A stretch of DNA of 64,000 nt from Paenibacillus_E sp964253085 (GTDB taxonomy: Bacteria > Bacillota > Bacilli > Paenibacillales > NBRC-103111): NCBI RefSeq assembly GCF_964253085.1, contig NZ_CAXUQH020000001.1:5828001-5892000 (forward strand). The letters run 5' to 3'. The notes beneath the pieces are model-generated. The model worked only from the letters and a program-made list of their open reading frames with translations. It ran no database searches and was not told the DNA's origin. This document shows positions 42,453 through 50,800 of the stretch, piece by piece. A program made the translations under genes and the position numbers. Numbering within the stretch: position 1 is the stretch's first letter; every line of letters begins with the position of its first letter.

Positions 42453-42801
42453 CACTGTCGCCACCTTCCAACTTAACAAGGCCTGCGACCTTCCGATCTG
42501 ATGCCGGTGTAAGCTTCAGTTCAGCTTGTAATTTTCGCTGCTGCTCAACGATCTTCAGTACAGCATCAACAGATTTATTGGATCTGTACATCTCTTGAGT
42601 GCCGTTTTTGAACAATTCTACCGAGCCACGCTTCCGGATATCCTCAATATGAGCCCGTTTCAATTGCTCGAGTAGCACCATATTATCAACCAGCATGATC
42701 GTTCGTTCACTCAGATTGTTGTCTATTTCAAGCTCTCTGACAAGAATCTTGAATAACTCTCTCGCTGCAACCGTCGTTATTATTGCTTTGTGTTTAAACA
42801 T
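42412..42801 (-). CDS. Phage terminase small subunit, P27 family
   Basis: This 129-residue helical protein includes NKSVDAVLKIVEQQRKLQAELKLTPASDRK, the P27-type C-terminal segment. Small subunits recognise phage DNA and start packaging. It ends with an acidic tail and overlaps the large-subunit fragment by 41 bp, as in intact phages. A run of ten G on the coding strand (42805-42814) stands in place of its Shine-Dalgarno sequence. The gap 42815-42970 holds no recognised gene. Confidence 0.8.
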   Translation of the reverse strand: MFKHKAIITTVAARELFKILVRELEIDNNLSERTIMLVDNMVLLEQLKRAHIEDIRKRGSVELFKNGTQEMYRSNKSVDAVLKIVEQQRKLQAELKLTPASDRKVAGLVKLEGGDSDGDKDKRDDFEKF

Positions 42802-42971
42802 TGACCCCCCCCCCTCTCATATGAATTTTTGGTCTGCGCCGAAAACGAAGGGCCCAGCCGGTCCTTTGGCTCTCCAAACCTCAGAATCGAGGGTAGGGGG
42901 GAATGTCCTGACTGTGACGACTATTCGATCACCCGGACCTCTCAACGCCTCATAAGGTTTTAGGAAAAATG

Positions 42972-43026
42972 AAAAAAATAGGGCATACCGACTTATTAAT
43001 TACAGTCAAATTTGCCCTATTTTATA
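42972..43026 (-). terminator. Terminator of the stalk-protein gene
   Basis: AAAATAGGGCA / TGCCCTATTTT arms enclose an AT-rich loop. T residues follow on the minus strand. Confidence 0.75.
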
Positions 43027-43053
43027 CTTTGAAGTCAAATATTGCTTATCAAG

Positions 43054-44736
43054 TTACTGTGTATTAATTAATACAGTATTTGTATTTCCATCCCAAGAAA
43101 CTTTAGCTCCAAATGATTCGCTTATGAATCTAACTGGAACCATTGTTTTATCTTGGATTATAACAGGAGCTTGATTTAAAATTATTTGTTTTCCATTAAC
43201 TGTCGCATCAGTGGAGTTAATTTTTAATGTAATTGTTGTATCAGCTTTTGTTGCTGTAATGGTTTTCGTCAAATCATTCCAAACAACCTTTGCTCCTAAT
43301 TCTTCGAAAATTTCCCGCAAAGGGACAATTGTAGAATCATTCTTGATCAATGGTGGTTGATCTAATAAAATTTCTTTTCCGTTTAGATTTAAATGAATAC
43401 TTGAATCAATAGTGAATATTTTACCATCAGATTCAATTATATATATTTTATCTTCAGGCGAAAGTGAATAACTCATTACTCCTGAACTCTTCAAACTCCA
43501 GTTCACTTCACCGTTTTCTGTGGTGAGTGATTTTATTTCGTAGCTATCTTCGGATTCCACCGATACAAAAATTTGTTTTCTGTCTTTGGATGGAATGAAA
43601 TTGGAAACATCAAAACTCCATTTCTCATTCCCCGACTGATCTAATAGATGGAGTCTCTGGTGATAATAAAGAGAGTTGTCTTTTCTGCGCATATTTTGAA
43701 TAGGCTCATTAAATAGAATTGAAGAGTTAGCTAATACTATGGGATACCCATATCCATTATCTGAATCTTTCTTCCAAACTAGAGTTCCATCGGATGTTAA
43801 CTTATTAATCCTATTGAAATTCATAAAATACAAGTTTCCGTATAAATCAAATTGGATACCGCTATAATACCCCCATTGATCATCAATAAAATCCCACTTT
43901 ATATTTCCAGTTTCGGTGTCAATTGCTAATACTCTAGTTAGGAATGTAGCTCCGCTGTTCTGCGTAAGATCCTCAACACGGTATACGGTTTTATCTTGGG
44001 GGAAATTAGGTGATAACGTTACATTCGTGGCTCTACTATCGCTTCTTTTATCTTGGGATAATCTATATGAAAAGTCAATTTGCCACAACTCTTCACCATT
44101 AGGAGAGACTGAAATGAATTTTTTTTCATGACCAAAATTGTCTTCGAGATTTTTTATTAAAAATAAGTCTCCTTGTTCATTGATACTTCTAAACTCAAAT
44201 TTACCAGCTATATTCCATTTTTCTATCCCATTTGTACCAAGTGAGATTAGTTTTGAGTTAGTGTTAAACACACCAGTAGAATCAGATTGTGAAAAGTAAA
44301 TTGTACCTTCTTTTGCAACATTAAGAAGATAAATTCTTGTTTTTTCTTCTTCAGGTCTGTACGTCCACAAGATATTACCATTTAGATCTATCTTATTTAG
44401 CACATTGTTCTTTTGTGTAACATAAGAATCGTCGCTCGGTGACCAGTAAATGAGATCAGGGTTATTGAGGAATCCTAATATTTCTTCTCCTTGATTATTC
44501 AGTACTATTAATCTATTATCTCTTGTACTAAAACCTACATCGCGGAATGATGCTTTTAAAAAGATATCCTTTGTATTTGGAAAATGCAGGTTAATAAATT
44601 GATCTTCAAGTTTATTTACATTATGGAAAGGTACTTTCCTCGCAGGTTGAATATCGCTTGCTGTAGCCTCTAATGAATACGATAACGCTAAAAAACTGAA
44701 GCCAATTGAGAGCAAAATTTTCTTGAATTTTTTCAA
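43054..44736 (-). CDS. Secreted beta-propeller protein with copper-amine-oxidase-type stalk domain
   Basis: This 560-residue protein has a signal peptide (MKKFKKILLSIGFSFLALSY, cleavage near 27) and a PQQ/WD-like repeat region (about 50-440; repeats such as GNILWTYRPEEE, GEELWQIDFSY, GNIKWDFIDD and GEVNWSLKSS). The C-terminal stalk domain (about 445-560) carries STIVPLREIFEELGAKVVWND and KTMVPVRFISESFGAKVSWDG. The stalk domain is common in Paenibacillaceae surface proteins and does not imply amine oxidase activity. It is AT-rich compared with the chromosome and is non-phage cargo in the island. Confidence 0.85.
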   Translation of the reverse strand: MKKFKKILLSIGFSFLALSYSLEATASDIQPARKVPFHNVNKLEDQFINLHFPNTKDIFLKASFRDVGFSTRDNRLIVLNNQGEEILGFLNNPDLIYWSPSDDSYVTQKNNVLNKIDLNGNILWTYRPEEEKTRIYLLNVAKEGTIYFSQSDSTGVFNTNSKLISLGTNGIEKWNIAGKFEFRSINEQGDLFLIKNLEDNFGHEKKFISVSPNGEELWQIDFSYRLSQDKRSDSRATNVTLSPNFPQDKTVYRVEDLTQNSGATFLTRVLAIDTETGNIKWDFIDDQWGYYSGIQFDLYGNLYFMNFNRINKLTSDGTLVWKKDSDNGYGYPIVLANSSILFNEPIQNMRRKDNSLYYHQRLHLLDQSGNEKWSFDVSNFIPSKDRKQIFVSVESEDSYEIKSLTTENGEVNWSLKSSGVMSYSLSPEDKIYIIESDGKIFTIDSSIHLNLNGKEILLDQPPLIKNDSTIVPLREIFEELGAKVVWNDLTKTITATKADTTITLKINSTDATVNGKQIILNQAPVIIQDKTMVPVRFISESFGAKVSWDGNTNTVLINTQ

Positions 44737-44970
44737 CGAAAGTTCCCCCTAATTACTTAATAATTGAAATTTAACAATGCACAAATTTAGGAAGAATGAA
44801 AGTATATTGATTTCCTGAATTTGTAACACCAGTTAATTATATCAATTCCAATTATTTCCGTCAGCAATTATTTAGGACTTTTGGCTCACTAATTTACTAG
44901 TAAAAGTCCAAATACAACCACTTAGCTCATAGATTGGTGTACTTCACACATATTTGGTTACTCAAACGAA

Positions 44971-45300
44971 TCACCACCTCTCTGCATTCGCTTCAGACTT
45001 CACAACGACCGCCTTACGCTTCGACTGTTCCTTCTTCTTGCCTCCCCCACCCTTCTCAGGATGTTCCTTGTTATGGCACGAAGCACATACACTCTCAAGG
45101 TTGTCAGGTTCAAGCGCGAGCTCTAGGAATTCTTCGAAGGGGTTGATATGATGCACAATCGTTGCAGGTGTGAGTCTCTTCTTTCGCAAGCACGGTTGGC
45201 ATAGGTGGTTGTCTCGGGTCAAAGCAAATACTCTACATTTCAACCATGCTGAGCTTTTATAGAATGGATTGACTTGCTTCTTTGAGAAGTCTCTAGCCAT
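44971..45300 (-). CDS. HNH endonuclease family protein
   Basis: This 109-residue phage-type HNH protein has CQPCLRKKRLTPATIVHHINPFEE and NLESVCASCHNKEH, giving the CxxC...HH...N...CxxCH zinc and catalytic pattern. Such genes lie beside terminase genes and cut DNA at cos sites during packaging. The tail is Lys-rich. Its ATG overlaps the stop of a 29-residue frame upstream (TAATG). The 44737-44970 gap shows nothing notable. Confidence 0.88.
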   Translation of the reverse strand: MARDFSKKQVNPFYKSSAWLKCRVFALTRDNHLCQPCLRKKRLTPATIVHHINPFEEFLELALEPDNLESVCASCHNKEHPEKGGGGKKKEQSKRKAVVVKSEANAERW

Positions 45301-45389
45301 TACAGACCGCCATTAGACTTAAGATAGTCCATCCAAAAGAAGCAACAAAATATGATTGCGCAGATGAATAGTATCGTTAGCTCTTGCAA
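45300..45389 (-). CDS. Possible 29-residue membrane peptide coupled to HNH
   Basis: TTG 45389 opens a frame with ELTILFICAIIFCCFFWMDYL and ends at the TAATG overlap with HNH. A GGTGAGAT site lies upstream. It is plausible as a translational coupling frame. Confidence 0.35.
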   Translation of the reverse strand: MQELTILFICAIIFCCFFWMDYLKSNGGL

Positions 45390-45416
45390 GATATCTCACC
45401 AACCTTTCCCCGAAAT

Positions 45417-45456
45417 AGAAAAAGCCTATTCTCGAAAGAACAGGCTTCGTTATCGT
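45417..45456 (-). terminator. Terminator upstream of the HNH unit
   Basis: On the minus strand GAAGCCTGTTC-TTTC-GAGAATAGGCTTTTT. It would end a transcript from 45460-45600, a region that also holds GTGGAAC/GTTCCAC arms (45509-45530) but no convincing gene. Confidence 0.7.
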
Positions 45457-45769
45457 ATGTAGTTTATTTAGAGCATTAAAGCAGCGCCGCCAAGCGGTGA
45501 CGTATGAGATAAGAGACCGTGGAACTCACCGTCGTTCCACACCTCCACTCGACCATTTCATGGCCGTTATGTTTTTCAATCTTTTTAATGACTGGTAAGT
45601 CTATAGGTCAAGAGCACACAATTGCTTCGCTCTGTGTTTAAGATCCTTGTACTTAGTAACTTAAGAGAAGAGAAGGACAAGGTCATTATACTCATAATGT
45701 TCTACCTCGCAAAATTCGATTTAAGGTCAAATTCAGCCGTTTTTGGCATGTTGGAGATACTCGATCTCA

Positions 45770-45798
45770 CGAATACTTGTTCTTACGAACATTCATTC
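45770..45798 (+). promoter_or_regulatory. Possible LexA-like boxes
   Basis: CGAATACTTGTTC and CGAACATTCATTC overlap the spacing of CGAAC-N4-GTTCG SOS boxes, each with mismatches. They lie about 80-105 bp before the AbiJ-like gene. Confidence 0.3.
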
Positions 45799-45876
45799 CA
45801 CTTCATCACATTTTTATTTTTTGTGCTAGAATAAATAACAGCTAATAAATCATATATTGCGAGGGTGAAGATTAAC

Positions 45877-46746
45877 GTGACATTTTCCCAGAGAAACGGT
45901 TTTTCAAACATCAGAACACAACTGCAGCTAAATCAGATTGATGGTCCTTTAAGAAACTCAATCTGGAATGTACTAGTCTCTTGCTTTTGGCCTAGAATTC
46001 TCCCCCAAGCTTATGAATACAATAATCAAACTCTAGATCTATTTATTAGAAGCCTATGGCGAGATTTCTATAAGATTCCTGTTGATTCTATCCCTAGAGA
46101 TCTCTACCAAGCTGTTCAAATTGTAAGGAATGCTTACTTTGATGAAAAGTTGACTGAATGGTTCGTAATATACGATCTTCTCGAGTTTTGTGCTGCTCAC
46201 CTTTCAAAACCTAGCTATCATACTTTTACAGTTACACAAGAGGCTTTCATTAGTATTTGTAACGACGTGTTTATAAGAGAGAAGTCTGGCTATAGATTCG
46301 TCGGAGATCTCATTACACCTTTAACCTCATCTCATGAAATTGAAGAAATAGAACGTAGCATAGAAGGCCCGTTTGCCGGCACATCTTCGCATATTAAACA
46401 AGCATTGAATTTACTTTCTAACAGAATTAATCCCGATTTTAGAAATTCTATCAAGGAATCAATCAGCGCAGTTGAGTCTACATGCAAAGTAATCACGAAT
46501 AATCCAAGTGCAACTCTTGGAGAAGGACTTAAAAAACTGGAAGAGAATGATGTGAAATTACATCCAGCACTAAAAGACTCATTCAACAAGCTTTATGGCT
46601 ACACGAGCGATGAGAAAGGAATCAGACACGGATTAGTTGATGACGATAATCAACTAAATTTCGATGACGCTAAATTCATGTTAGTATCCTGTTCAGCGTT
46701 CTGTAATTATTTAATTTCAAAAGTTTCCAAAAAAACTAACCACTAG
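45877..46746 (+). CDS. AbiJ-NTD4 type abortive-infection protein
   Basis: This 289-residue protein has an N-terminal AbiJ_NTD4-like domain (MTFSQRNGFSNIRTQLQLNQ, LRNSIWNVLVSCFW). The C-terminal abortive-infection helical domain carries IKESISAVESTCKVITNNPS, LGEGLKKL, LYGYTSDEKGIRHGLVDDD and FMLVSCSAFCNYLI. Proteins of this group are linked to phage exclusion through HEPN-like domains. GTG 45877 is chosen because the domain begins at MTFSQRNG and GCGAGGGTG lies 9 nt upstream. It is cargo of the decayed prophage and runs against the phage genes. Confidence 0.82.
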   Translation: MTFSQRNGFSNIRTQLQLNQIDGPLRNSIWNVLVSCFWPRILPQAYEYNNQTLDLFIRSLWRDFYKIPVDSIPRDLYQAVQIVRNAYFDEKLTEWFVIYDLLEFCAAHLSKPSYHTFTVTQEAFISICNDVFIREKSGYRFVGDLITPLTSSHEIEEIERSIEGPFAGTSSHIKQALNLLSNRINPDFRNSIKESISAVESTCKVITNNPSATLGEGLKKLEENDVKLHPALKDSFNKLYGYTSDEKGIRHGLVDDDNQLNFDDAKFMLVSCSAFCNYLISKVSKKTNH

Positions 46747-46770
46747 CCCCCGCTGGTGGTTTTTTCTTTT
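46736..46770. terminator. Terminator at the convergent AbiJ and membrane-gene ends
   Basis: AACCAC-TAGCCCCCGC-TGGTGGTTTTTT overlaps both stop codons. Confidence 0.75.
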
Positions 46771-47387
46771 TCTTTATATTCCGCCATTGAAACTTTCAAG
46801 TCACCAAGACCAAGATCAAAAGATTGTTTAATCTCTTTAAACTCAATATCTTGATACTTAATTGTTGATGTCATGATTTTGTTGGCGTACTTCTTTTGAA
46901 GATGGGCTGTCCAACTAAAATCAGCTCGTTCTTCTTCTCCAACATAGGTTGCGATTTCTAATTCTTTAAATTCCCCAGCTTTTAAAAAAATAATTCTATC
47001 TGCCTTGTATACAATAGGTAAATTAGGATCTAAGTGCAACGGTTCAAAATCAATATTTAATGCTGTCCCGTTACCGATATTAGTTACTCGGATTTTAAAC
47101 TTTCCTATTTCAGGTGTAGGTTCTATTGCCAATAGAGGCTTAATCAATAATTCTGAATCTCTACGTTGTAGTTCTGAACTTTGCCTCTGTCGTTCAGAAT
47201 CTTTTCGTTGAAGATTTACTGTGAAGATGAGCCCGGCAAAAGCTAAACCTGAGAACAATGCATTGACTGCCCCGAACATATCACCGAATGTCCCTCTTTC
47301 TGTCACATCTTTTAGTGAGTACCAAGCAAACAACCACAACAAAACTACTACTACCATAGGAATAATTAAATTCTTATAATGTTTCAC
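46743..47387 (-). CDS. Two-helix membrane protein with cytoplasmic beta domain
   Basis: This 214-residue protein has two membrane helices (about residues 8-25 and 38-60; GTFGDMFGAVNALFSGLAFAGLIFTVNLQ). A short Arg/Gln-rich coiled coil (RQRQSSELQRRDSELL) and a beta-rich domain follow. Proteins with this GTFGDMFGAxNALFSGLAFAG segment recur in accessory regions of many bacteria without a known role. It overlaps the AbiJ-like gene by 4 bp, convergently. A defence role is only suggested by context. Confidence 0.65.
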   Translation of the reverse strand: MKHYKNLIIPMVVVVLLWLFAWYSLKDVTERGTFGDMFGAVNALFSGLAFAGLIFTVNLQRKDSERQRQSSELQRRDSELLIKPLLAIEPTPEIGKFKIRVTNIGNGTALNIDFEPLHLDPNLPIVYKADRIIFLKAGEFKELEIATYVGEEERADFSWTAHLQKKYANKIMTSTIKYQDIEFKEIKQSFDLGLGDLKVSMAEYKEKEKTTSGG

Positions 47388-47453
47388 AACTCTTGCCTCA
47401 TCTCTTATTTAGTCGAAATTGGTTAATTCGACCTAGAATTGAGTAACCCTCTT

Positions 47454-47912
47454 TTAAGGATTCAACAACCTTTCGAGAAGAGCTTTGTCAGTGATAAGAT
47501 TGTTCTTTTCACTCTCCAACCGCACAATCTCCTTCTGCTGATACTGAACACAATCAATCAATTCCTCGATAATCATTAACCGCCAATCAAACTTATCATC
47601 TGGACAATCATCGAGAGTGTGACCATACTTCTTCACACCTTTCTCCGTCTGCTTGTTGAAATAGTCGAAGATGCGGCCTTTTATGGTTTTTTTGTTGTAT
47701 GTGTTGATCCTAATGTTTGCTATTGCGTCAGCAAGCGGCCTTATCGTCTTAGCAAAATCAGAATCAAGAGGTACGATACTTTCCCGTGAACCTTGACCTT
47801 CACCAATCCTTGTGAGGTTATCGGAACTTACAATTCCGCCAGCCGCCAAGGATAGCTCTTTCATTCTCTGTTCTCTGTATAATCTGTCCTCATTATCCCA
47901 ATCTTGAGCCAT
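47454..47912 (-). CDS. Phage hypothetical protein, 152 residues
   Basis: This soluble protein has an acidic N-terminus and a conserved-looking core, GVKKYGHTLDDCPDDKFDWRLMIIEELIDCVQYQQKE, which recalls helical phage nucleotide-metabolism or MazG-like proteins. The call is uncertain. A Leu/Glu coiled coil ends the protein. Confidence 0.55.
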   Translation of the reverse strand: MAQDWDNEDRLYREQRMKELSLAAGGIVSSDNLTRIGEGQGSRESIVPLDSDFAKTIRPLADAIANIRINTYNKKTIKGRIFDYFNKQTEKGVKKYGHTLDDCPDDKFDWRLMIIEELIDCVQYQQKEIVRLESEKNNLITDKALLERLLNP

Positions 47913-48007
47913 TACTCATCCACCTCTCATTCCATCCTCTAAGCCCCTCAACGCCTTGTACAGCCATTTCCTAGCTACAGAAAGCTTTATACAACAAGGA
48001 GCCCGAG

Positions 48008-48193
48008 ATGGATAAAATAGATCACTTGGAAAAACTCAACAATTGGATTAGAATCATCAGCCATAATTACATACTAATTATTGTTGCAGCAATTATATTC
48101 TTTGCTTGCAAATCACTGATCGGCTATCTGACCTACAGAAAATTTATGCGAGAATTAAAGGAAATCAAGCAACTCATTGAAGATAAGAGGTAA
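48008..48193 (+). CDS. Small single-pass membrane protein, 61 residues
   Basis: The central helix (about residues 20-40; YILIIVAAIIFFACKSLIGYL) has a charged, helical tail (FMRELKEIKQLIEDK). CAAGGAGC precedes the ATG. Function unknown; it may be a phage or island membrane protein. Confidence 0.55.
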   Translation: MDKIDHLEKLNNWIRIISHNYILIIVAAIIFFACKSLIGYLTYRKFMRELKEIKQLIEDKR

Positions 48194-48281
48194 TAATTTT
48201 CAGTTAAGCTCCTCAGTGTTCACTTGTAATGAATGCTTTGCATAAATTATTATGCAAGTACTCGTTCAGGGAAGTGGTCAT

Positions 48282-48455
48282 TTGCAGCTATACTATTTAG
48301 CCTCCAAGCAAGACGTTATTGAACTCATCCGCGAATGCATTGATCGGGCAAACTACAATGCTGCCATTTATTTGCTCGAGATTATTCAGCAGATGGAGGA
48401 GGAAAACCGAGCCTCAGTACTTATTACAGTAGAAAATCATGACAACTCAAAGTGA
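48282..48455 (+). CDS. Small helical protein, paralogue of the 40938 gene
   Basis: This 57-residue product (SKQDVIELIRECIDRANYNAAIYLLEIIQ, then MEEENRASVLITVE) is clearly related to the 40938-41105 product. TTG 48282 is chosen because CAGGGAAGTGG lies just upstream; ATG 48252 has no ribosome binding site. It lies near the right end of the island. Confidence 0.55.
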   Translation: MQLYYLASKQDVIELIRECIDRANYNAAIYLLEIIQQMEEENRASVLITVENHDNSK

Positions 48456-48488
48456 TTCTCTCCCAAGTCCCTCAATATTCACGAATGT

Positions 48489-48695
48489 TCAATATTCTTT
48501 GTCGTACCAAGTTACGTAATCACGGACTTGTTGCCATACCCATTGCTCAAATTCTTTATTAATTTCCGCATCGGTTACATCTAAAGGGTTTTTAAGTTCT
48601 TCTGAGTAATTGAAAGTAACAACTCCCTTAGCTGGCAGCGATGAGGTCAGGTTTCGCCCGTGCGGAAGATATTGACAATACAGCAGTTTAACCAT
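48489..48695 (-). pseudogene. Phage gene end disrupted at the right attachment site
   Basis: The last ~45 residues (VVTFNYSEELKNPLDVTDAEINKEFEQWVWQQVRDYVTWYDKEY) look like a real small phage protein. The N-terminal part is encoded by the 21-bp repeat and flanking DNA (LTSSLPAKG). The original start is therefore probably lost. There is no clear ribosome binding site. Confidence 0.45.
48631..48651 (+). other. Putative attR: second copy of the tRNA-Ala 21-mer
   Basis: It is identical to 38852-38872. The following bases (TTTCGCCCG) only loosely resemble the tRNA 3' half, so the displaced tRNA end is decayed or absent. Confidence 0.7.
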
Positions 48696-48711
48696 ATTAT
48701 TAAAAACATGT

Positions 48712-48727
48712 TAGTTAGCACTAACTA
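48712..48727 (+). promoter_or_regulatory. 16-bp palindromic operator before the TetR gene
   Basis: TAGTTAG-CA-CTAACTA is perfect, 31 bp before the ATG. This is the expected place for TetR self-repression. Confidence 0.65.
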
Positions 48728-48757
48728 CAATTCATTAAACGAGCCGGGAAGGTAATT

Positions 48758-49345
48758 ATGGAGAATAAGATGATCTTGGACAATAGAGCCAAATTGATGC
48801 AAGCAGCAATAGACCTAATGGCTGAAAAAGGCTATAAAGGCGTATCTACGAAGGAGATTGCAGCAGCAGCAGGCGTCAGTGAGATGACATTGTTCCGTAA
48901 TTTCGGCAGCAAGCAAAACCTGCTCGATAAAGCAGTTGACCATTATCATTATTCGATTGAAATGACCAAAATTTTTAACGAGAAAGTAATATGGGACCTT
49001 GGATCAGACTTGCTCATGATTAGCCAAATGTATCATGAATTAATGGTTCGTAACCGAAAATTGTTCCTCATTGTATTGAGCGATAATGAATTGGCTGAAA
49101 TCCGCGAAAAAGCACAAAAGCATCCTCGGAAACTATTGGAGTTATTGACGAATTATTTCATGGACATGCAGAGAAAGAACAAATTGGTTTCAACCGATGC
49201 GGAGATGCAAGCGATTACTTTCATGTGGATGAATTACGGGGCATTCATTTCACAGTTGTTTGTCAGTTCTGAGATTACAACAAAATCCAAGCAAGATATT
49301 ATGAGATCAAGTATCGATTTGTTCGTCAGGGCGTTAAGCCCTTAA
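48758..49345 (+). CDS. TetR family transcriptional regulator
   Basis: This 195-residue protein has an N-terminal HTH (about residues 10-57; KLMQAAIDLMAEKGYKGVSTKEIAAAAGVSEMTLFRNFGSK split around the turn) and a helical ligand-binding C-terminal domain. The SRPBCC gene follows by 18 bp, suggesting a regulator-target pair. The start site GGGAAGG is suitable. Confidence 0.9.
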   Translation: MENKMILDNRAKLMQAAIDLMAEKGYKGVSTKEIAAAAGVSEMTLFRNFGSKQNLLDKAVDHYHYSIEMTKIFNEKVIWDLGSDLLMISQMYHELMVRNRKLFLIVLSDNELAEIREKAQKHPRKLLELLTNYFMDMQRKNKLVSTDAEMQAITFMWMNYGAFISQLFVSSEITTKSKQDIMRSSIDLFVRALSP

Positions 49346-49363
49346 TTTTTCGAGCAAAAGATA

Positions 49364-49867
49364 GTGAGTGCTAACAAACATTTTGACGGAGGTGTTACTA
49401 TTAAACATCAGAATATTGAATCGCGCAAGCTTGTTGGTCAAACGATATCTGCAGGTTTCCAAGTCGGTGTTAGGAGGACGTTTCCAATCTCGCCAGAACA
49501 GGTATGGTCGTTTCTAACCTCTCCCGAAGGGATAAAATTGTGGCTTGGAAACGTATCACCTCTTGCATTTAACGAGGGAGAGATTTTTACCTCCGATGAG
49601 GGGATTTCGGGTCAGCTACGGATAGTAAAGCCTTTCAAGCAGCTTCGCTTAAAGTGGGGCAAGAAGGATTGGGAGAAGCCGTCAACGCTGCAAATCCGGC
49701 TTTTATCTAATCAACCTAGTCGAACAACGATCAGCTTCCATCAAGAGAAATTGGATCATCCGAACACGCGGGAACAAATGAAGCTGTATTGGGAAAACGT
49801 TCTGAGTGCCATCTGGAAGCAAACGAGCACTGTAAATTATGAGGAGGAAATGGATAATTATGAATAA
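49364..49867 (+). CDS. SRPBCC/AHSA1 family protein
   Basis: This product of up to 167 residues has a START-like fold. VGVRRTFPISPEQVWSFLTSPEGIKLWLG is the AHSA1 start, and RLKWGKKDWEKPSTLQIRLL and WENVLSAIW follow. It binds hydrophobic ligands; the role is unknown. The start is doubtful: GTG 49364 lacks a ribosome binding site, whereas GACGGAGG lies 7 nt before an in-frame ATT at about 49400. Confidence 0.8.
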   Translation: MSANKHFDGGVTIKHQNIESRKLVGQTISAGFQVGVRRTFPISPEQVWSFLTSPEGIKLWLGNVSPLAFNEGEIFTSDEGISGQLRIVKPFKQLRLKWGKKDWEKPSTLQIRLLSNQPSRTTISFHQEKLDHPNTREQMKLYWENVLSAIWKQTSTVNYEEEMDNYE

Positions 49868-49923
49868 GTTCAGTCATATTCTTGTGAGATGATGCATTGT
49901 ATCCTTTTTATAAGTGCTTCAAG

Positions 49924-50688
49924 TTATAAATAGTGCATCGTTATCTCACTTCTGACAAAAAATCTAGCATTAATACCCGTCTGCCCAATTCCCTTAGATA
50001 TGTAGTAAGCCCCATATTGATTTTTATGTAGACCCTTATATATCCCCATTCGAGGCAATTTACCCGCGTCTTTCATTCTAAACAAAAATGGAATATTAAA
50101 TTGTTTGCCATGTAGATGTCCAGCCATTAAATATTCATAGTACTTGTTCAAATGTAGAACGATGTTAGGATCGTGCGTAATAATAACTTTAGTTCTAGTT
50201 TGATCAACATTTTGAAACGATGTTTCTATGTTGCTCTTACCTGAATCAAAATCATCAATTCCAATTAATTCAATTTGATCTAAGTGTACCGATTCATTTC
50301 TTAATACATGTAATCCATACTTCCTTAATAGATTTATTAAATCCATGACATTTTTTTGCTGATAATCATGGTTGCCGAGTACACAATAAATAGGTACATT
50401 ACCAATAGTCATAGCTCTTAGATACTTTTCTAGTTTAGAGAGCCTTTTACGATGTTTTGTAAAATCACCTGTAATAAAAATAAGGTTTGGTTTTTCATCA
50501 TTGATAATTGTGGCTATTTTTGTAGGACTTATTCTTAATCGTTCTACATGTAAGTCACTAATCTGTAGGATTTTTAAATTTAAATCCAGAGGATATGTAA
50601 TCCGTTCAATTTTTAGCCATTGTGTAGGTAAGATAAAATTAAGATAAAAGAAGAAGAATATTAGAATCACTATGTATAAATAGATCAC
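49924..50688 (-). CDS. Membrane-anchored metallophosphoesterase (YkuE-like)
   Basis: This 254-residue protein has one N-terminal helix (about residues 2-20) and a calcineurin-like domain with a full motif set: QISDLHVE, FITGDFT, VLGNHDY, ITHDPN and MAGHLHGKQF. YkuE-type enzymes act on the cell surface or on UDP-linked lipids such as LpxH substrates. GTG 50688 follows GAGGAG by 9 nt; ATG 50718 would cover that site. It is AT-rich compared with core genes. Confidence 0.88.
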   Translation of the reverse strand: MIYLYIVILIFFFFYLNFILPTQWLKIERITYPLDLNLKILQISDLHVERLRISPTKIATIINDEKPNLIFITGDFTKHRKRLSKLEKYLRAMTIGNVPIYCVLGNHDYQQKNVMDLINLLRKYGLHVLRNESVHLDQIELIGIDDFDSGKSNIETSFQNVDQTRTKVIITHDPNIVLHLNKYYEYLMAGHLHGKQFNIPFLFRMKDAGKLPRMGIYKGLHKNQYGAYYISKGIGQTGINARFFVRSEITMHYL

Positions 50689-50800
50689 TTCACCATTCTC
50701 CTCACATAACAGACTCATTTTGTTGAATTCATATTTATTCTAGATAAATCTGGAAATTCCCTTTTATTATTCCACCCAAGTCCCCTGATATGTTCACCGA

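Larger units (their letters stand above)
38852..48651. mobile_element. Decayed prophage or genomic island at tRNA-Ala
   Basis: The element is bounded by an exact 21-bp direct repeat (38852-38872 in the tRNA and 48631-48651). Inside are an excisionase-like protein, an ArpU-type regulator, small phage proteins, terminase small subunit, a truncated terminase large subunit and an HNH protein. AbiJ-like and stalk-protein cargo are also present. No integrase, portal, capsid or tail genes remain, so it cannot move or form particles alone. Confidence 0.75.

Noticed and set aside
45459..45600. Type I toxin-antitoxin locus
   Set aside because: A terminator and a short hairpin are present, but no hydrophobic toxin frame with a start site was found upstream.
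45622..45834. 70-residue plus-strand frame
   Set aside because: No ribosome binding site, no recognisable domain, and it runs through the candidate LexA-like boxes.
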